DNA of 48,958 nt. Source: Sergeia podlipaevii. Taxonomy: Eukaryota > Euglenozoa > Kinetoplastea > Trypanosomatida > Trypanosomatidae. Positions 27,699 to 38,526 of this stretch are shown piece after piece. The notes under the pieces were generated by a model that saw only the letters and a program-made list of their open reading frames with translations, made no database searches and was not told where the DNA came from. The translations under genes and the position numbers were made by a program. The DNA is taken from contig JASANZ010002120.1 of the NCBI GenBank assembly GCA_030849805.1, positions 1-48,958 on the forward strand. The letters run 5' to 3'. Every line of letters begins with the position of its first letter. Within the stretch, counting starts at the first letter, position 1.

Positions 27699-29068
27699 TG
27701 TTTGTTTCTTTTCATTTCTCTCTTTCATTTCTTTTCTTTTTTTTTTGTTTCCTTCGGGTGAAAGTGGATCTCCCTTTTGTTTTTTGTATGCGTAGTGAAT
27801 CATGTGTGTGTGTGTTTTTTTTTGGTTACTATTACTGTGATTGTATTTTGTTGTTTAGATATTGTTTTCGCAATGTTTTGCTTTTTTGATACCGTGGAAC
27901 TCCTTAATAATTGTGACCGTTGTTATAGTGATATTGTGTGCTAGCTGATGTTGCTGCTGCTTGCTGTTGGGTACTTATACTCTCTCTCTCTCCCTCCTTT
28001 CTCCGGTATGCAGAGCGTGGCGCAACACGTGCCATTTCTTAATCGGTATATATATATATATATATATATGTACGTATATCCGAAAGGCAAAGACTGCAAT
28101 TTTCTTTTTTGCCTTTGATTGCCTTGTTGTTCACTCTCTTACACTTTTTTTTTTGGCTTATGCCTTTATCATTTTTGATATGTTCTGTGCGACATACAAG
28201 GAGAGCAAGAAAATCTCTGTGTACAGTATGAGGGGGGGGGGGAGAGAGCCCTCTCAGCGCACTCAACATGGCACAACTGTGCATATTGCCGAGGTAGAGA
28301 GAAGTAGAGAGAGAGAGAGAGAAGGAGAGGGGAGGACTATGGAGAGGCAGGGCAGGGGACGCAACAGCCAAGAGCAACAGCAGATGCATAAGAGAGGGAG
28401 GAGACAATAGAAGGGAAAGAAAAATTGAAAGAGGAGTAAAAAATATATATGCGCGTGTTTTCCGAGGTCGTTTTGTCTTTTTATTTGGTACTATTATTAC
28501 TATTATTATTATTATTATTTTGCTCTGTTGTTGTTGTTGTTTATTCTTTGTTTGTTTGTTTGTTTGTGTTTTTGTGTTCTTTTTACTTCTATTATTCTTT
28601 TTTTTTTCTTTTAAGCATATCTCTCGATACTGGCGAGGCAGTTAGCTTGTATGTGGACATAAGTCTGAGGACATGTATGACGAACCTATTCATTTATTTT
28701 TATTATCATTACCATTATTACTATTACTATTATGCTTTTTATTTGGTGAAGCAGCGCAGCTACAAGAAGAGGTTTGTGCGGGTGAGAAAGGGAGAGTGTG
28801 AGAGAAGGCTGAGGGGAAAAACAATTGCTCTTGACATAAAAAAGAATATCTGTATGCAGACATGTAGATATCATAGCTTTAACATGTATTGTGCTTTAGA
28901 TACATATTGTTTCCTTTTTCTCCCTCTCCCCCCTTTCTATTTTATATATATATATATATAGAAAAAAGGAGAGAAATGGGGAGTGGAAAAGTGCTGTATA
29001 GCCAGATTGAGAAAGGAACATGAAGAGGAAGAGGAGCCAAGACAAACTACATGCTATATGCGCTTTGT

Positions 29069-29070
<2 letters not shown>

Positions 29071-29100
<30 letters not shown>
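29071..29100. repeat. AT dinucleotide repeat, 15 units
   Basis: Perfect AT run, one of the longest of several similar runs in this spacer. Confidence 0.95.
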
Positions 29101-29102
<2 letters not shown>

Positions 29103-29419
29103 CTTGTTATTATTATCATTATAATTTTTTTTCGTTTTTTTTCGTAGACAGCGAAGTGATATAGAGCCGACTCAAAATAGCAATGACGACGACAAAAAAA
29201 AAAAAAAAAAGTTGAACTCTTCTTTTGTTCCTCTACTCCTCCTTCTTCTTTATTCTTAGTATGACTATTGCAGTAGTAAAATCAAAGAGAAAAGAAGACT
29301 GAGCGAATGGGATGGAGGGGGAAAAAATAAAAGCAAAGAGGGTGAATACGCACAAAACCCTCTCTCTCCCCTAGCTCCACTATCAATGCCTGGGTAGCAA
29401 GCAACAGAGGGGATATATT

Positions 29420-29458
<39 letters not shown>

Positions 29459-30270
29459 TCACTGCTCTCTGAATCATTCTCTGCTGCTGGTGTATGTTAC
29501 TTTCCCTTTTCTCTTTCCCTCGTTTTTTTTATTTGCTTTTCATTGTTTTTTTTTCCTTTCTTTTTGTTTGTTTGTTGTTGTTTGACTTACTGATATGGTG
29601 GGGTACTATACATTTAAAGCAGATAGGCACGCTCTACCGTGCCTATATATATATACACACACACACATCATTAAAAAAAATACCAACGCCATTTCCGGGG
29701 CACTTTCCAACTACAAAAAAAAAAGGTATTTCTCTCTCTCTCTCCCGTTTGCATATTTTCACTCTCCTCGGTGTATATTTGCTACATTGGAGAATTCTAT
29801 ATCTTATATCATTTATCATTTTATTTTATTTTTCAATATAGGTTTATAATAGACCAAAAGCAGCGAAAGAAAAAGGAAAGGAACACTTTCTTTTTTTTTT
29901 TTTTCAAAGTTCTTAGTACTTAGTGCTTGTGTGTTTGAAGCGCAACCACGTGAGACAGCACAATACTACATACGCGCAGATATATATATATATATATATC
30001 TGTGTTCCTTTATATACATATACTTGAGCTCCGTAAAGGGATGCAGATTGCTTTGAATCGTGCGCTGCTACTCTCCCCACGTCGACTGTCGTTTATTCAT
30101 TAATATCAATACTATTTTGCATTTCTCGCTGAGCAATCAGTCCAGTGTGGGGGGTGGCGCCTGTACAATATTTCACGTTTCTTTTTTTGTTTTTTTAACT
30201 TTTTAGTATTATTTTTTTTTCCATATATTGTTTCTGTACCTAGTGAGTGGCAGCTAACGCACCTCTGGAC

Positions 30271-30311
30271 TTCATCTTTTTTCTTTTTTTTTTCTTTGTT
30301 CTCTCGCAAAG
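30271..30311 (+). promoter_or_regulatory. Likely trans-splice acceptor for the multi-pass membrane protein gene
   Basis: A long C/T tract (about 30271-30304) is followed by CGCAAAG, with the AG at 30310-30311. The 5' UTR would be 106 nt. Confidence 0.6.
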
Positions 30312-30417
30312 ATAAGGAAAAGATAGAAGAGGCAGAGAAGCAATATTGGGAGGTTGTAACAACAACAACAGCAGCAGAAAAAAAGTACGCTAGCTGTTGT
30401 CACAGGGAGAAAAAAAA

Positions 30418-33400
30418 ATGCCTTGCAAGGGGGCAAAGCAACAACAGAATAATAGAGGCAGCTCAAGAGGAGATCCCCAACGCGTTCAACTGACAACACA
30501 ATGTGTGCACTCCACCCCACCTCCACTGACAGCCACCACCCCTGATGAGCTCACACGCGCAGCACAGGTGAAGCGTTGCAGTACGAGTCCTCTCGTCGAA
30601 GGCCCTCCTTCTTTGGAAAACAATGTGGAGAAAACAAGAATGCCAGTGACAAGCTCAGCCGAAGCTGAGTCACAAGGATTTCGATCTGCCAGTACAGAAC
30701 TTCCTGGAGTCCAGCAAGACATGGCACAACATCAGTGCTCTACTGCGCGAGAGACATCAGGCACCAGTCTTGCGTGGGGAAGTCGCTCCTCCTCGCCCTG
30801 TTTCTTTGACGAGAGAGGTTCCGACGACACGGATGGCTTGCCAATGGGGGAACCTCGGAGGGAAGGCGCGGAGGGTACAGTCGATGCGGAGGTGCTAGGC
30901 ACGCATAGCCACAGCACCGACAGCATTACACACGACCCCCTTCTTTACTCCAGTACAAGGCACCATCACATGAGAAGCCAGACCGCACTGCCTTCCTTCC
31001 AGGATGTTTCCTCTAGTAGGACAGCGACGACGACTGCAGCAGCTGCTGCTGAGGGCGATGACGACGACTTTAGTAGTGGTGTAAGGGAAACAAGAGAATC
31101 ACAAATACGCTCACCGCTACACGCAGACGCCACGGCCGTCTTTGGGGCATACTCAACACAGCGCTCAAGAGCACAAGAAGAAGTTGAAGGTAGCAGCCGC
31201 ACGATGTCGACGCCGCCACCGCCACCACAGACAGTGAAATCTCCCATCAGTGCCTGCCTGCGTGCACGCGCACCAGCGCAGTCAATTTCCGCTTCGCGCA
31301 TGGGTACTACCATGACTACTCCATCGCAGGGTTGTGGTACGTGTAGTGATGCGGAATGGGCTTCGCCAGCAGCTTCCATCTGCACCTCAGCCGCCACGGC
31401 TCTTCATGATCATGAGGCAGCAGCAGAGGCAGCAACAGCAGCAGTAGATGTAGCGGGGCAGCTGCGACAGAAGAAGCGTGAAGCACTCCGTGAGTCCATC
31501 TTTAGCATTGAAGACACCGCAAGTGGTAGTGGTGCTGCGTTACGCAGGAGTCACCCATTGCCTGGAAGGAGTGAGGAAGAGGAGGAGGAGGATGGCATCT
31601 ACCACATGGATGGAGAGGGAAGGAGAGAAGGGAGAGAAACACGCGGCGATGACCGCGCAGCTGCTACTACGACAGGTACCAACTCCTACGCCACCACGAG
31701 CCGTAGTACCGCCACCGCCTTGTCTTCTATATCACAGCAAGTAGCGCAGGATCTGGGGACACCACCCTCTTGGTCGCAAGGGACCTATGGTCGACGTAGT
31801 CCCAGCAACACTGGTAGCCTTGAAAGTAGGGACCTACACAAGTGCTTGAGTACCGGCCCTTATGAAAGGGTCTGTCCTTCCCAGAAACGGGAAGATCAAG
31901 AATGTTCTGATGCTTCCGTACGTCTTGGTGACAACAAGAGCGATAGAAAGCTCGAAGAACACGATAATGATGACGATGATGCAACAGCAACGGATCTCAC
32001 AACAGGAACCTCAACGACCGGTCGTTTAGAACACTTTCTAGGTAACACAGGGCTCTTTGCGCTTGCAGCCCCGAGTACCGCTGAAATGCGCTCCGTCTCA
32101 GCTGGATTGGGAACTCTGCCAGCGGTTGGCTTCAACACAGATCCTTCTTCCTATACAGCCGCCGCCGATGCCGCTGTGAAACAGTTGGGACCTGGTAAGG
32201 GTGGAGGGCACCACTACGACAACGAAAAGTTCCGCGGCGGTGACACGCAGCAGATGCTTGCTAGTGCTGCAGCACCCGCACTACCACCACACATACCGAC
32301 GATAGCAGAGCCACATCACTGGAGCGTGTTTTACCCAGAAGGCATCGAGGTGCAGCCCCCTATTCTGCTCCACTACCTCACTCTTGGTAGCTGGCGCACG
32401 GTGGCTGGAGGGTGGGACTACTTCTCGCATCGCCGCCTGCGCAAGAAGGAGATCTTGGGCCACTCGGTGCGCTGGCTGCACAACGCCCGCCCACGCGATC
32501 GCTTTGTGTTTATCGTGGACCCCGTGGAAGCCAAGGCAGACACCCATCAAACTTCTCATCTCTCCAGCGAAACCGGCGTAGGCTGGGGAGGACTGTTGGG
32601 GCGTGTAAAGGAAAAACTATTTGGTACGCCCCCCGCCTTTGCCTACAATCGCGGGAAACTGGTGAGGCAGGCCGCGCCGGATGTGGCAGAAAGTGAGCCG
32701 AACAACGCTTCTCAAAGCACCACGGCCAGTGTGGGGAACAGTCACCACCATCATCACCCTGGCAGCATACACGCAGGTCTTGCCTCTCTCAGGTCTACCT
32801 CATCTATCGCCACACCTATCGACAGCACGCCTTTACTTGTCAGTAGCAGTGCCCCCTCGAGCCCTAATCTGTACTACCGCCACTATTCTCCTCATCAGCA
32901 GCAGCAGCAGTCACCGTCCTTTGATCCTCAGCAACAGATGTTCCCGATCGGTTTCACGGCGACGTCGCCACTGCGTACTCCAGTGACAGCCCGCTTGTTC
33001 CCTGTCAACTCCCTGGCTGAGGCAATGAGCATCTGGCCCACCACCAAAGCCACCTCTTCTTCTCCAACTACCGCGATCACTAAACAGACCCCCATGCCCG
33101 CCCCCGCTGCTATGCCTATGAAAGGCAGGGCACGCAGCCAGAGCCTAGCCTCGGCTCTGCGATCTTTGGATACCACTTCCGCATTGTATCTGGCTCCAGC
33201 CTTGATGAAACGCATGGAAGGCGAGAGCGCAGCGGCGGCTGAGCAAAAGATAAGGAGGAACGTAGGGCCACAACAGCGCGGTAACGCAGAGGGCGGTGTG
33301 ACTACCTCAACACGGCAGCGCCGAAGCGAAAGCGCACACACGCTGCGCACGTCGATCCTATGGGAGACAGCTGCTGACAGCAACGAGGCTGCTGCAGGAT

Positions 33401-36135
33401 CACCAGCGCTGGTGTCCTCGACGGATGAGCTAAGCACCACCATCTTTCACCCAGGTGTAGCCTTGCGTCGAGATGAAGCTCAAGTGAGAGTGGCGGAGCA
33501 AGAGCAGCAGCATACGATAAACAACGAGACAGAAGAACCAGAAGAAGAGCAATCAAAAAAGAGAAGGAAACAGCAGGCGAGCAAGAAGCGTCGTGCCTCC
33601 GCTCAGGCCGCTGCTGTCGAGGCAGCCGCCGCACGCGCGAAGCGGTACCGCGCGACGAAGCGAGGCGTGGAGGTGGTCGAGGTGCTTCACGAGAACATCA
33701 CCGCGACTGATTTCGCACCGCGGCTGACATCAAGCCGCTTCTCTATCGAAGCCAAGGCAGTCTACACATACTTCTTTCCAACTCTGGCGGATGCATTTAT
33801 CTACTACGGCTGTCCAGACACTCTGGAGCAGGTGCGGGGGCAGCTGCGTGCTGGCATCACGCATCAGGTTCCAGAGCGAAACAACAAGGAGGTGAATAGC
33901 ATCTCACCAGAGCCTCAGCCGCAGCAGCCGGGAGCGCGCACGATGCCGCCGACACCCATAAACGTGGATCTCGCACACACCTATGGCGAAAACATGCGGC
34001 AGCGCCATGGCTGTGGGAGCCCCACATCACGCGAGCAAAGCGCAGCACGGACCGAAGACCTGAGCGTTGGACTCCCAATCGCAGCAGCAGCCGCACGCAA
34101 GCGGCTCAGTTTCCCCCGCAGCCTCCCCAACTCCCCCGCGCCTACCCCGTGTCTACCCCCTCCTATCCCTGCGTTTAGCCTGCTGCCTGGTTCTCGCCAC
34201 CACCATCAACAACAGCAGCAGAATGTCACGCCCTTACTAAGCACAACGAGTGAGACTCTGAAGACCCTCAGCAGGGCCGGTAGCAGTCTCTATGGCAGCT
34301 CTACGTCCTTTCTGCCGACAGTACTGGATGTCACGGAACTGCCTTCACAGCAGCAGCAGCAGCAGCAGCAATCGTTGTATCACGCAGCGGCGGGTCCTTT
34401 AGCGCCAGGTGCTCACAGCACCGGCCTCGGCCTGAACCAGAGCACATGCAGCAAGGCAAGTCGAAGCTTTGAGTGTCGTCCTATTGCCATGGACGAGCTC
34501 AGCACAAGTCGTGCTCCTTCCGGATACCCTCAACTGTCTCTCCCTTATTATCATTATTACCCATCCTTTGCCACCACCACCACCACCGCGCATGTTGGGC
34601 CACATGTTAGTGTCCTGGCAGCCACCGCGAACAGTGCCGCCTTTCGTGTCTGTCCTATCCAGCCTGTGTTGACCTCAGCCCACTTCAACACAGTAGTGTC
34701 CATCTACACCTCAGATCCAAACTTCGCGGCGGTGCTGCGTGAAGTACTGATCCCTGAGCCGGGCACCCACCCTTACACCGCCAGCGCGCAGGAGCAGCGG
34801 CGTATGTTGTCCATGTATGAAACAGGAATGCCTCCATGGACGGTGTTCTTAGCGGCAAGCTGGTTGCCGTATCGTCGCGTATTTCGACTCGTCTACGTCG
34901 GGCTCACCAATCTGTGGCCGGTCATATCTCTCGCAGTGGGTCTCTATGATCTTTACAAGCATCTGCCGCAGCTTCGTAAGTTTATGGCGCATACACTTGA
35001 CCCTTTCACTCGCTGGCTCGAGTCACGCTTCACGCTGCGAGTGTCGGTACTTGTCACCTACCTTATCTCTTCAATCTTGACCGTCTTTACCAGCTTGAGT
35101 GCATTCTTTTCTCAATTTTATGTCGTGCAGTTTTTCTCTTTGCCTATATTTGCTCTTCTCTTCCAACTCATCCAGCTTCCATTTCTCCTCGTCTTTGAGA
35201 CGCTGTGGACGGCGTGGTCGATTGGGTATTCCTTCTTGAGTCTCTTATTCATGACAGTGCGGGTCCTCATAATTGGACCATTTCTGCTCGTCTCACAGCT
35301 TTCTGCTCTGCAAGGGGTTGACACGGCGATACCGGCCGCTGTCGAGGGCACCTCCCTCACGCTCAAGTGGTGGAAGGCGTGGCAGGAGTTCTGGGTGACG
35401 GTGGCCGCGCCTATAAAGAATCTCGCCAAGGCATGGTGGGACTCCGTGATGCACGTCATGGCGTCTGCCTCAAAGCGGGAGGCGTCTATTCGTCGATGGC
35501 TTGCCCCGCGAATGCAGCGGGTGGTGCAAGGGGTTGCTACGCTTCAGGAGGTCGTGGCAGTGAACACACGGTTATGGCTGGAAATTGCGCGCTTTATGGG
35601 ATACTCCAAGCAGGTGGTCTTGACGGCGGTGATGCTGTACTTGTACTGGGCCGTGTTTGTAGATGACGGAAGCAGGTGGAGAGCGGTGGGGGTGATTGAC
35701 AACGGCACTGCTGCTAAAGCGGTAGTGGCTGCTACCTCTCATGGCATGAGCGCCCACGGTGGGAAGGCGGTGCCGAATATGGAAACAACAGCAATCGCAA
35801 CTACTACTACTACTGCGGTGTCATCACTGATTCGAGCCGGCGGAGAAGAGAGAGAAAGCGAATCATACTCAGCGTATCATCAACAGCGGAGGCGACAACA
35901 CGTGGCTGCTGTTGGGGTATGGGGACATATGGAAGTGGTCTGGCAAGACGCGAGACTCACCACGGAGACCCTTGGGCTGGAGCTTGCAAACGTGATGCGT
36001 TACCTATGGCAGTACCTAGTAATGCAACTGTGTATCGCATGGGACATTGTCGCGCCGTGCATTGCCTTCCTTTCCCGTTACGTGCCAGATGCTGTGATGA
36101 GGTTGATCAGCAACAGCACAGATTTCATTATGTAG
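30418..36135 (+). CDS. Large multi-pass membrane protein with low-complexity N-terminal region, function unknown
   Basis: The protein has 1905 residues from ATG 30418 (a TTG 21 nt upstream is not a credible start). Long Ser/Thr/Gln/His-rich stretches separate three compact islands. Island 1 (about 633-707) contains WSVFYPEGIEV and LGSWRTVAGGWDYF. Island 2 (about 1085-1153) contains VEVLHENITATDFAPRL and YTYFFPTLADAFIYYGCP. Island 3 begins near 1400 (HVSVLAATANSAAFRV). Hydrophobic segments follow: one near 1490-1515, a cluster from about 1542 to 1625 that could span the membrane three times, one near 1732-1748, and one near 1868-1890. There is no N-terminal signal peptide. I do not recognise the family. 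The layout suggests a large, mostly cytosolic, disordered region anchored to an internal membrane. Confidence 0.85.
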   Translation: MPCKGAKQQQNNRGSSRGDPQRVQLTTQCVHSTPPPLTATTPDELTRAAQVKRCSTSPLVEGPPSLENNVEKTRMPVTSSAEAESQGFRSASTELPGVQQDMAQHQCSTARETSGTSLAWGSRSSSPCFFDERGSDDTDGLPMGEPRREGAEGTVDAEVLGTHSHSTDSITHDPLLYSSTRHHHMRSQTALPSFQDVSSSRTATTTAAAAAEGDDDDFSSGVRETRESQIRSPLHADATAVFGAYSTQRSRAQEEVEGSSRTMSTPPPPPQTVKSPISACLRARAPAQSISASRMGTTMTTPSQGCGTCSDAEWASPAASICTSAATALHDHEAAAEAATAAVDVAGQLRQKKREALRESIFSIEDTASGSGAALRRSHPLPGRSEEEEEEDGIYHMDGEGRREGRETRGDDRAAATTTGTNSYATTSRSTATALSSISQQVAQDLGTPPSWSQGTYGRRSPSNTGSLESRDLHKCLSTGPYERVCPSQKREDQECSDASVRLGDNKSDRKLEEHDNDDDDATATDLTTGTSTTGRLEHFLGNTGLFALAAPSTAEMRSVSAGLGTLPAVGFNTDPSSYTAAADAAVKQLGPGKGGGHHYDNEKFRGGDTQQMLASAAAPALPPHIPTIAEPHHWSVFYPEGIEVQPPILLHYLTLGSWRTVAGGWDYFSHRRLRKKEILGHSVRWLHNARPRDRFVFIVDPVEAKADTHQTSHLSSETGVGWGGLLGRVKEKLFGTPPAFAYNRGKLVRQAAPDVAESEPNNASQSTTASVGNSHHHHHPGSIHAGLASLRSTSSIATPIDSTPLLVSSSAPSSPNLYYRHYSPHQQQQQSPSFDPQQQMFPIGFTATSPLRTPVTARLFPVNSLAEAMSIWPTTKATSSSPTTAITKQTPMPAPAAMPMKGRARSQSLASALRSLDTTSALYLAPALMKRMEGESAAAAEQKIRRNVGPQQRGNAEGGVTTSTRQRRSESAHTLRTSILWETAADSNEAAAGSPALVSSTDELSTTIFHPGVALRRDEAQVRVAEQEQQHTINNETEEPEEEQSKKRRKQQASKKRRASAQAAAVEAAAARAKRYRATKRGVEVVEVLHENITATDFAPRLTSSRFSIEAKAVYTYFFPTLADAFIYYGCPDTLEQVRGQLRAGITHQVPERNNKEVNSISPEPQPQQPGARTMPPTPINVDLAHTYGENMRQRHGCGSPTSREQSAARTEDLSVGLPIAAAAARKRLSFPRSLPNSPAPTPCLPPPIPAFSLLPGSRHHHQQQQQNVTPLLSTTSETLKTLSRAGSSLYGSSTSFLPTVLDVTELPSQQQQQQQQSLYHAAAGPLAPGAHSTGLGLNQSTCSKASRSFECRPIAMDELSTSRAPSGYPQLSLPYYHYYPSFATTTTTAHVGPHVSVLAATANSAAFRVCPIQPVLTSAHFNTVVSIYTSDPNFAAVLREVLIPEPGTHPYTASAQEQRRMLSMYETGMPPWTVFLAASWLPYRRVFRLVYVGLTNLWPVISLAVGLYDLYKHLPQLRKFMAHTLDPFTRWLESRFTLRVSVLVTYLISSILTVFTSLSAFFSQFYVVQFFSLPIFALLFQLIQLPFLLVFETLWTAWSIGYSFLSLLFMTVRVLIIGPFLLVSQLSALQGVDTAIPAAVEGTSLTLKWWKAWQEFWVTVAAPIKNLAKAWWDSVMHVMASASKREASIRRWLAPRMQRVVQGVATLQEVVAVNTRLWLEIARFMGYSKQVVLTAVMLYLYWAVFVDDGSRWRAVGVIDNGTAAKAVVAATSHGMSAHGGKAVPNMETTAIATTTTTAVSSLIRAGGEERESESYSAYHQQRRRQHVAAVGVWGHMEVVWQDARLTTETLGLELANVMRYLWQYLVMQLCIAWDIVAPCIAFLSRYVPDAVMRLISNSTDFIM

Positions 36136-36525
36136 CAGCTCGGGGGAGAGAAGGGGGGGGGAAGCACAAGATCAGACAGAAACAGAAAAGGCGGCGAGGT
36201 TGTGTGTGTGTGTGTGTGTGTGTCCAGCTGCTTTTTTTCTCCTTGAACTTTTTCTTCTTTTACTTTACTCTGTGCTAAGCGCAAACACATTCTACTAGAT
36301 GGTGCACTTCTCCAATCATTATTATTACTATTTATCATTTATTACTATTCTCTTCACTATGTTTTTCTCCCTTCCTTTCATACTTCTCTTTGAAAAAAAA
36401 AAAAAAAATCATTTGAAGTAAGCGAAAAACAGGGTTGTGCATCGACACTGTGAAGAATATATATTGCCTAAGGGGACACAGAGAGAGTAGGTTTCTAGAG
36501 AGAAAAGCCAGAAGGTTGCGTAGTA
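36136..36525. other. Intergenic spacer
   Basis: Short spacer with a TG run at 36201-36222 and an A run at about 36393-36408. No gene is visible. Confidence 0.8.
36348..36418 (+). promoter_or_regulatory. Likely trans-splice acceptor for the ODAD3-like gene
   Basis: A C/T-rich tract at 36348-36391 is followed by an A run, then TTGAAG with the AG at 36417-36418. The 5' UTR would be 107 nt. Confidence 0.45.
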
Positions 36526-38526
36526 ATGATCGACGAAGAGGGAGTAAAGAAGCAGAGGCAGTCCGTGATCGATGTGGGACAGCGCAATCAGTTTGAGGCT
36601 ATGCAGGCCGAAATACGCAAGAACAATGAAACGCTCACTTCGCTACGCCGTGAGAACAAGGAACTGCGCGTGGCGATGCAGCAGTCTCTACGCGGTCAGA
36701 GCAACGTCAACATAGACGACCACTACCAGAAGGAGGAGGAGCTGCTTCACAACAAGATGGCCGTCTTGAAGCGTAGCCTGAATGCCGTCAAGGGTAAGAA
36801 CGGGGAGCTATCCAAAGAAATTGAGAAGACGATTGAGGAGAACCAAATCGTTCAGTTGGAGGGTGGCGGCGCCATCGATGAGAACTCCCCCATTGCCCAG
36901 AAAATTCGTGCCCTTGAGAATCGTCTTGACAAGTGCCTCATCAAGCACAACGAGGTGAACGCTATCCGCAGAACGTACGAGACACTACTTGAGCGGCTGC
37001 AGCTGGAGCAGTCCGGCTTTGACACTCAGCTTGCCGCTACGGAGAAGACCCTCCTTAACACTGAGAAGGAACTTGCTGAGCTCTCAGAAGTGGGTCAGTC
37101 GTCCTCGAAGGAGCGCGATGCCGCCAAGGCTCAGGTCACGCAGCTTCGTGCCAAACTCATAGAGGAGCGCCGCACGCAGCGCAAGGACATTGAGCAACGC
37201 CGTGGCTTCGTGCAGGAGAAGCGCGACGCTCTCGAGCGCAAGCACAATGCTCTACTTTTGAAGATGTCTCAACAGGAAGACCGCCACATGCGTGTGCTCA
37301 ACAGCACCGCACGCGATAGCTCCAGGCGTCGCAACCACAACCGTAGCGATTCCTCATCCGTTGCGCTGAGACCAGAAGAGCTGGAGCAGGCCATGAAGTG
37401 CAAGGAGGCCTACCAGAAGCTCCGCGACGCCACTATGACCACCAATGTATCTGCCGTCATTGAAAGCATCATCGAACGGAAGCAGAGCAACAAACATCTT
37501 CGTCACGTGGCTGCTGGCCTCGAGGAAGACAAGAAACGACTGGAAGAGGAGAAGAAGGCCCTGCAGGTCTGCTGGGACGAGGTCAACCAGCGTGTCGGCG
37601 GTGCTATGGTGGCAGCCAAGTTTACTCGCAGCGCTCGCGATAAGCACCGCAAGATCAACGGCGACGGCGCCGCCGGCGGCAGCAACGAGGATGGTGCCAG
37701 TGACAACTGCAACGTTCTGAGCGGCAGCGATGGCGCGAGTCTAGACCCCGCCCTAGCGGCCGATTACCGACTGCTTGGTGACCGCAAGCGTGAGAGCCGC
37801 CAGATTCTGGAAGAGTTCGAGGGACACCTGAAGCAGCGAAATGCGGAACTAGAGGAGTCTGAGAAGAAGCAGGAGACACTCATCCAATTGCTGCTTGATG
37901 TAGAGGCTGGTGTGCAGCACTTGGCGGAGAAACTGTCTGTTCAGCACAACTTTGGCGGCGGTGTTGTTGCGGTCACTGTGGGCGACACCACTGGTGCACA
38001 GGCACAGTCCTGCGTGAACCTCGCTGGCGCTGCCGCTGCCGCTGGCGCTGGCGGTGGCGTTAACGACGCGGGTGAGAAGGACGTCTCTGCGGTGATTTTG
38101 GCGTCTTCTTCGAACATGGACCTACTGCGCAACTGCAATGCAAAGCTCCAGTTAATGCTGGAGGAGCTCTCTATGGAGGACGTGGATAGGGCGGCGCGCG
38201 CCATGCATGAGTCGAAGGTTCTGATTCCTGACACCAATATTCGCATCCCCGCAGTCGCAGCCGCTGCGGCCGCCTTGGCGAGCCGTCACGGAAGCCACAG
38301 CGCGGATGGTGCGGATGACGAGGACGATGACGCAGCTGCTGCTGGGCGTTATGGCAAGTACGGCGCCGCCGGTGGTGGTGCGGGTGGACATGCGGTAGTA
38401 GATGACTTCCCCGACAATGAAATTCACGACCGTCAGGAACTGAAGATGATGGCACTCGCTGCGGTGGAGCGTGAGGAGAAGAAGGCGAGGAAACAGCTGC
38501 AACGCAGGAAGGAAGAGACTGTCTAG
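36526..38526 (+). CDS. Coiled-coil protein resembling outer dynein arm docking protein ODAD3/CCDC151
   Basis: The protein has 666 residues. Coiled coil fills most of residues 10-375 and 415-470. The segment ALENRLDKCLIKHNEV, then IRRTYETLLERL, GFDTQLAATEKTL and RRTQRKDIEQRR closely follows the pattern I associate with CCDC151/ODAD3. The late MLEELSMEDVDRAARAM and ESKVLIPDTNIRIP also look like a conserved end of such a protein. Two Ala/Gly-rich linkers (about 385-400 and 500-525) and another near 580-630 break the coils. In other eukaryotes ODAD3 is part of the complex that fixes outer dynein arms to axonemal doublets; a flagellar role is inferred. The related ODAD1 (CCDC63/114) family shares some of these features and cannot be excluded. 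Confidence 0.65.
   Translation: MIDEEGVKKQRQSVIDVGQRNQFEAMQAEIRKNNETLTSLRRENKELRVAMQQSLRGQSNVNIDDHYQKEEELLHNKMAVLKRSLNAVKGKNGELSKEIEKTIEENQIVQLEGGGAIDENSPIAQKIRALENRLDKCLIKHNEVNAIRRTYETLLERLQLEQSGFDTQLAATEKTLLNTEKELAELSEVGQSSSKERDAAKAQVTQLRAKLIEERRTQRKDIEQRRGFVQEKRDALERKHNALLLKMSQQEDRHMRVLNSTARDSSRRRNHNRSDSSSVALRPEELEQAMKCKEAYQKLRDATMTTNVSAVIESIIERKQSNKHLRHVAAGLEEDKKRLEEEKKALQVCWDEVNQRVGGAMVAAKFTRSARDKHRKINGDGAAGGSNEDGASDNCNVLSGSDGASLDPALAADYRLLGDRKRESRQILEEFEGHLKQRNAELEESEKKQETLIQLLLDVEAGVQHLAEKLSVQHNFGGGVVAVTVGDTTGAQAQSCVNLAGAAAAAGAGGGVNDAGEKDVSAVILASSSNMDLLRNCNAKLQLMLEELSMEDVDRAARAMHESKVLIPDTNIRIPAVAAAAAALASRHGSHSADGADDEDDDAAAAGRYGKYGAAGGGAGGHAVVDDFPDNEIHDRQELKMMALAAVEREEKKARKQLQRRKEETV

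Larger units (their letters stand above)
27114..30417. other. Long gene-free AT-rich spacer with many microsatellites
   Basis: This 3.3-kb stretch holds poly-A/T tracts and simple repeats: TG at 27667-27696, TA at 28047-28069, 28943-28960, 29071-29100, 29421-29444 (running into GT) and 29981-29999. Open frames are T-rich or K-rich with no gene-like composition. I see no tRNA box B and no protein-coding gene on either strand. It also contains the assembly join described separately. Confidence 0.7.

Noticed and set aside
27521..27889. 122-codon open frame after the N
   Set aside because: It spans the probable assembly join and a TG microsatellite; the translation is Phe/Val/Cys-rich as expected from T/G-rich spacer DNA.
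27114..30417. Possible RNA genes (tRNA, snoRNA, 5S) or a SIDER-type retroelement in the long spacer
   Set aside because: I found no tRNA A/B boxes, no paired C/D-box arrangement and no recognisable retroelement signature by eye; only simple repeats.
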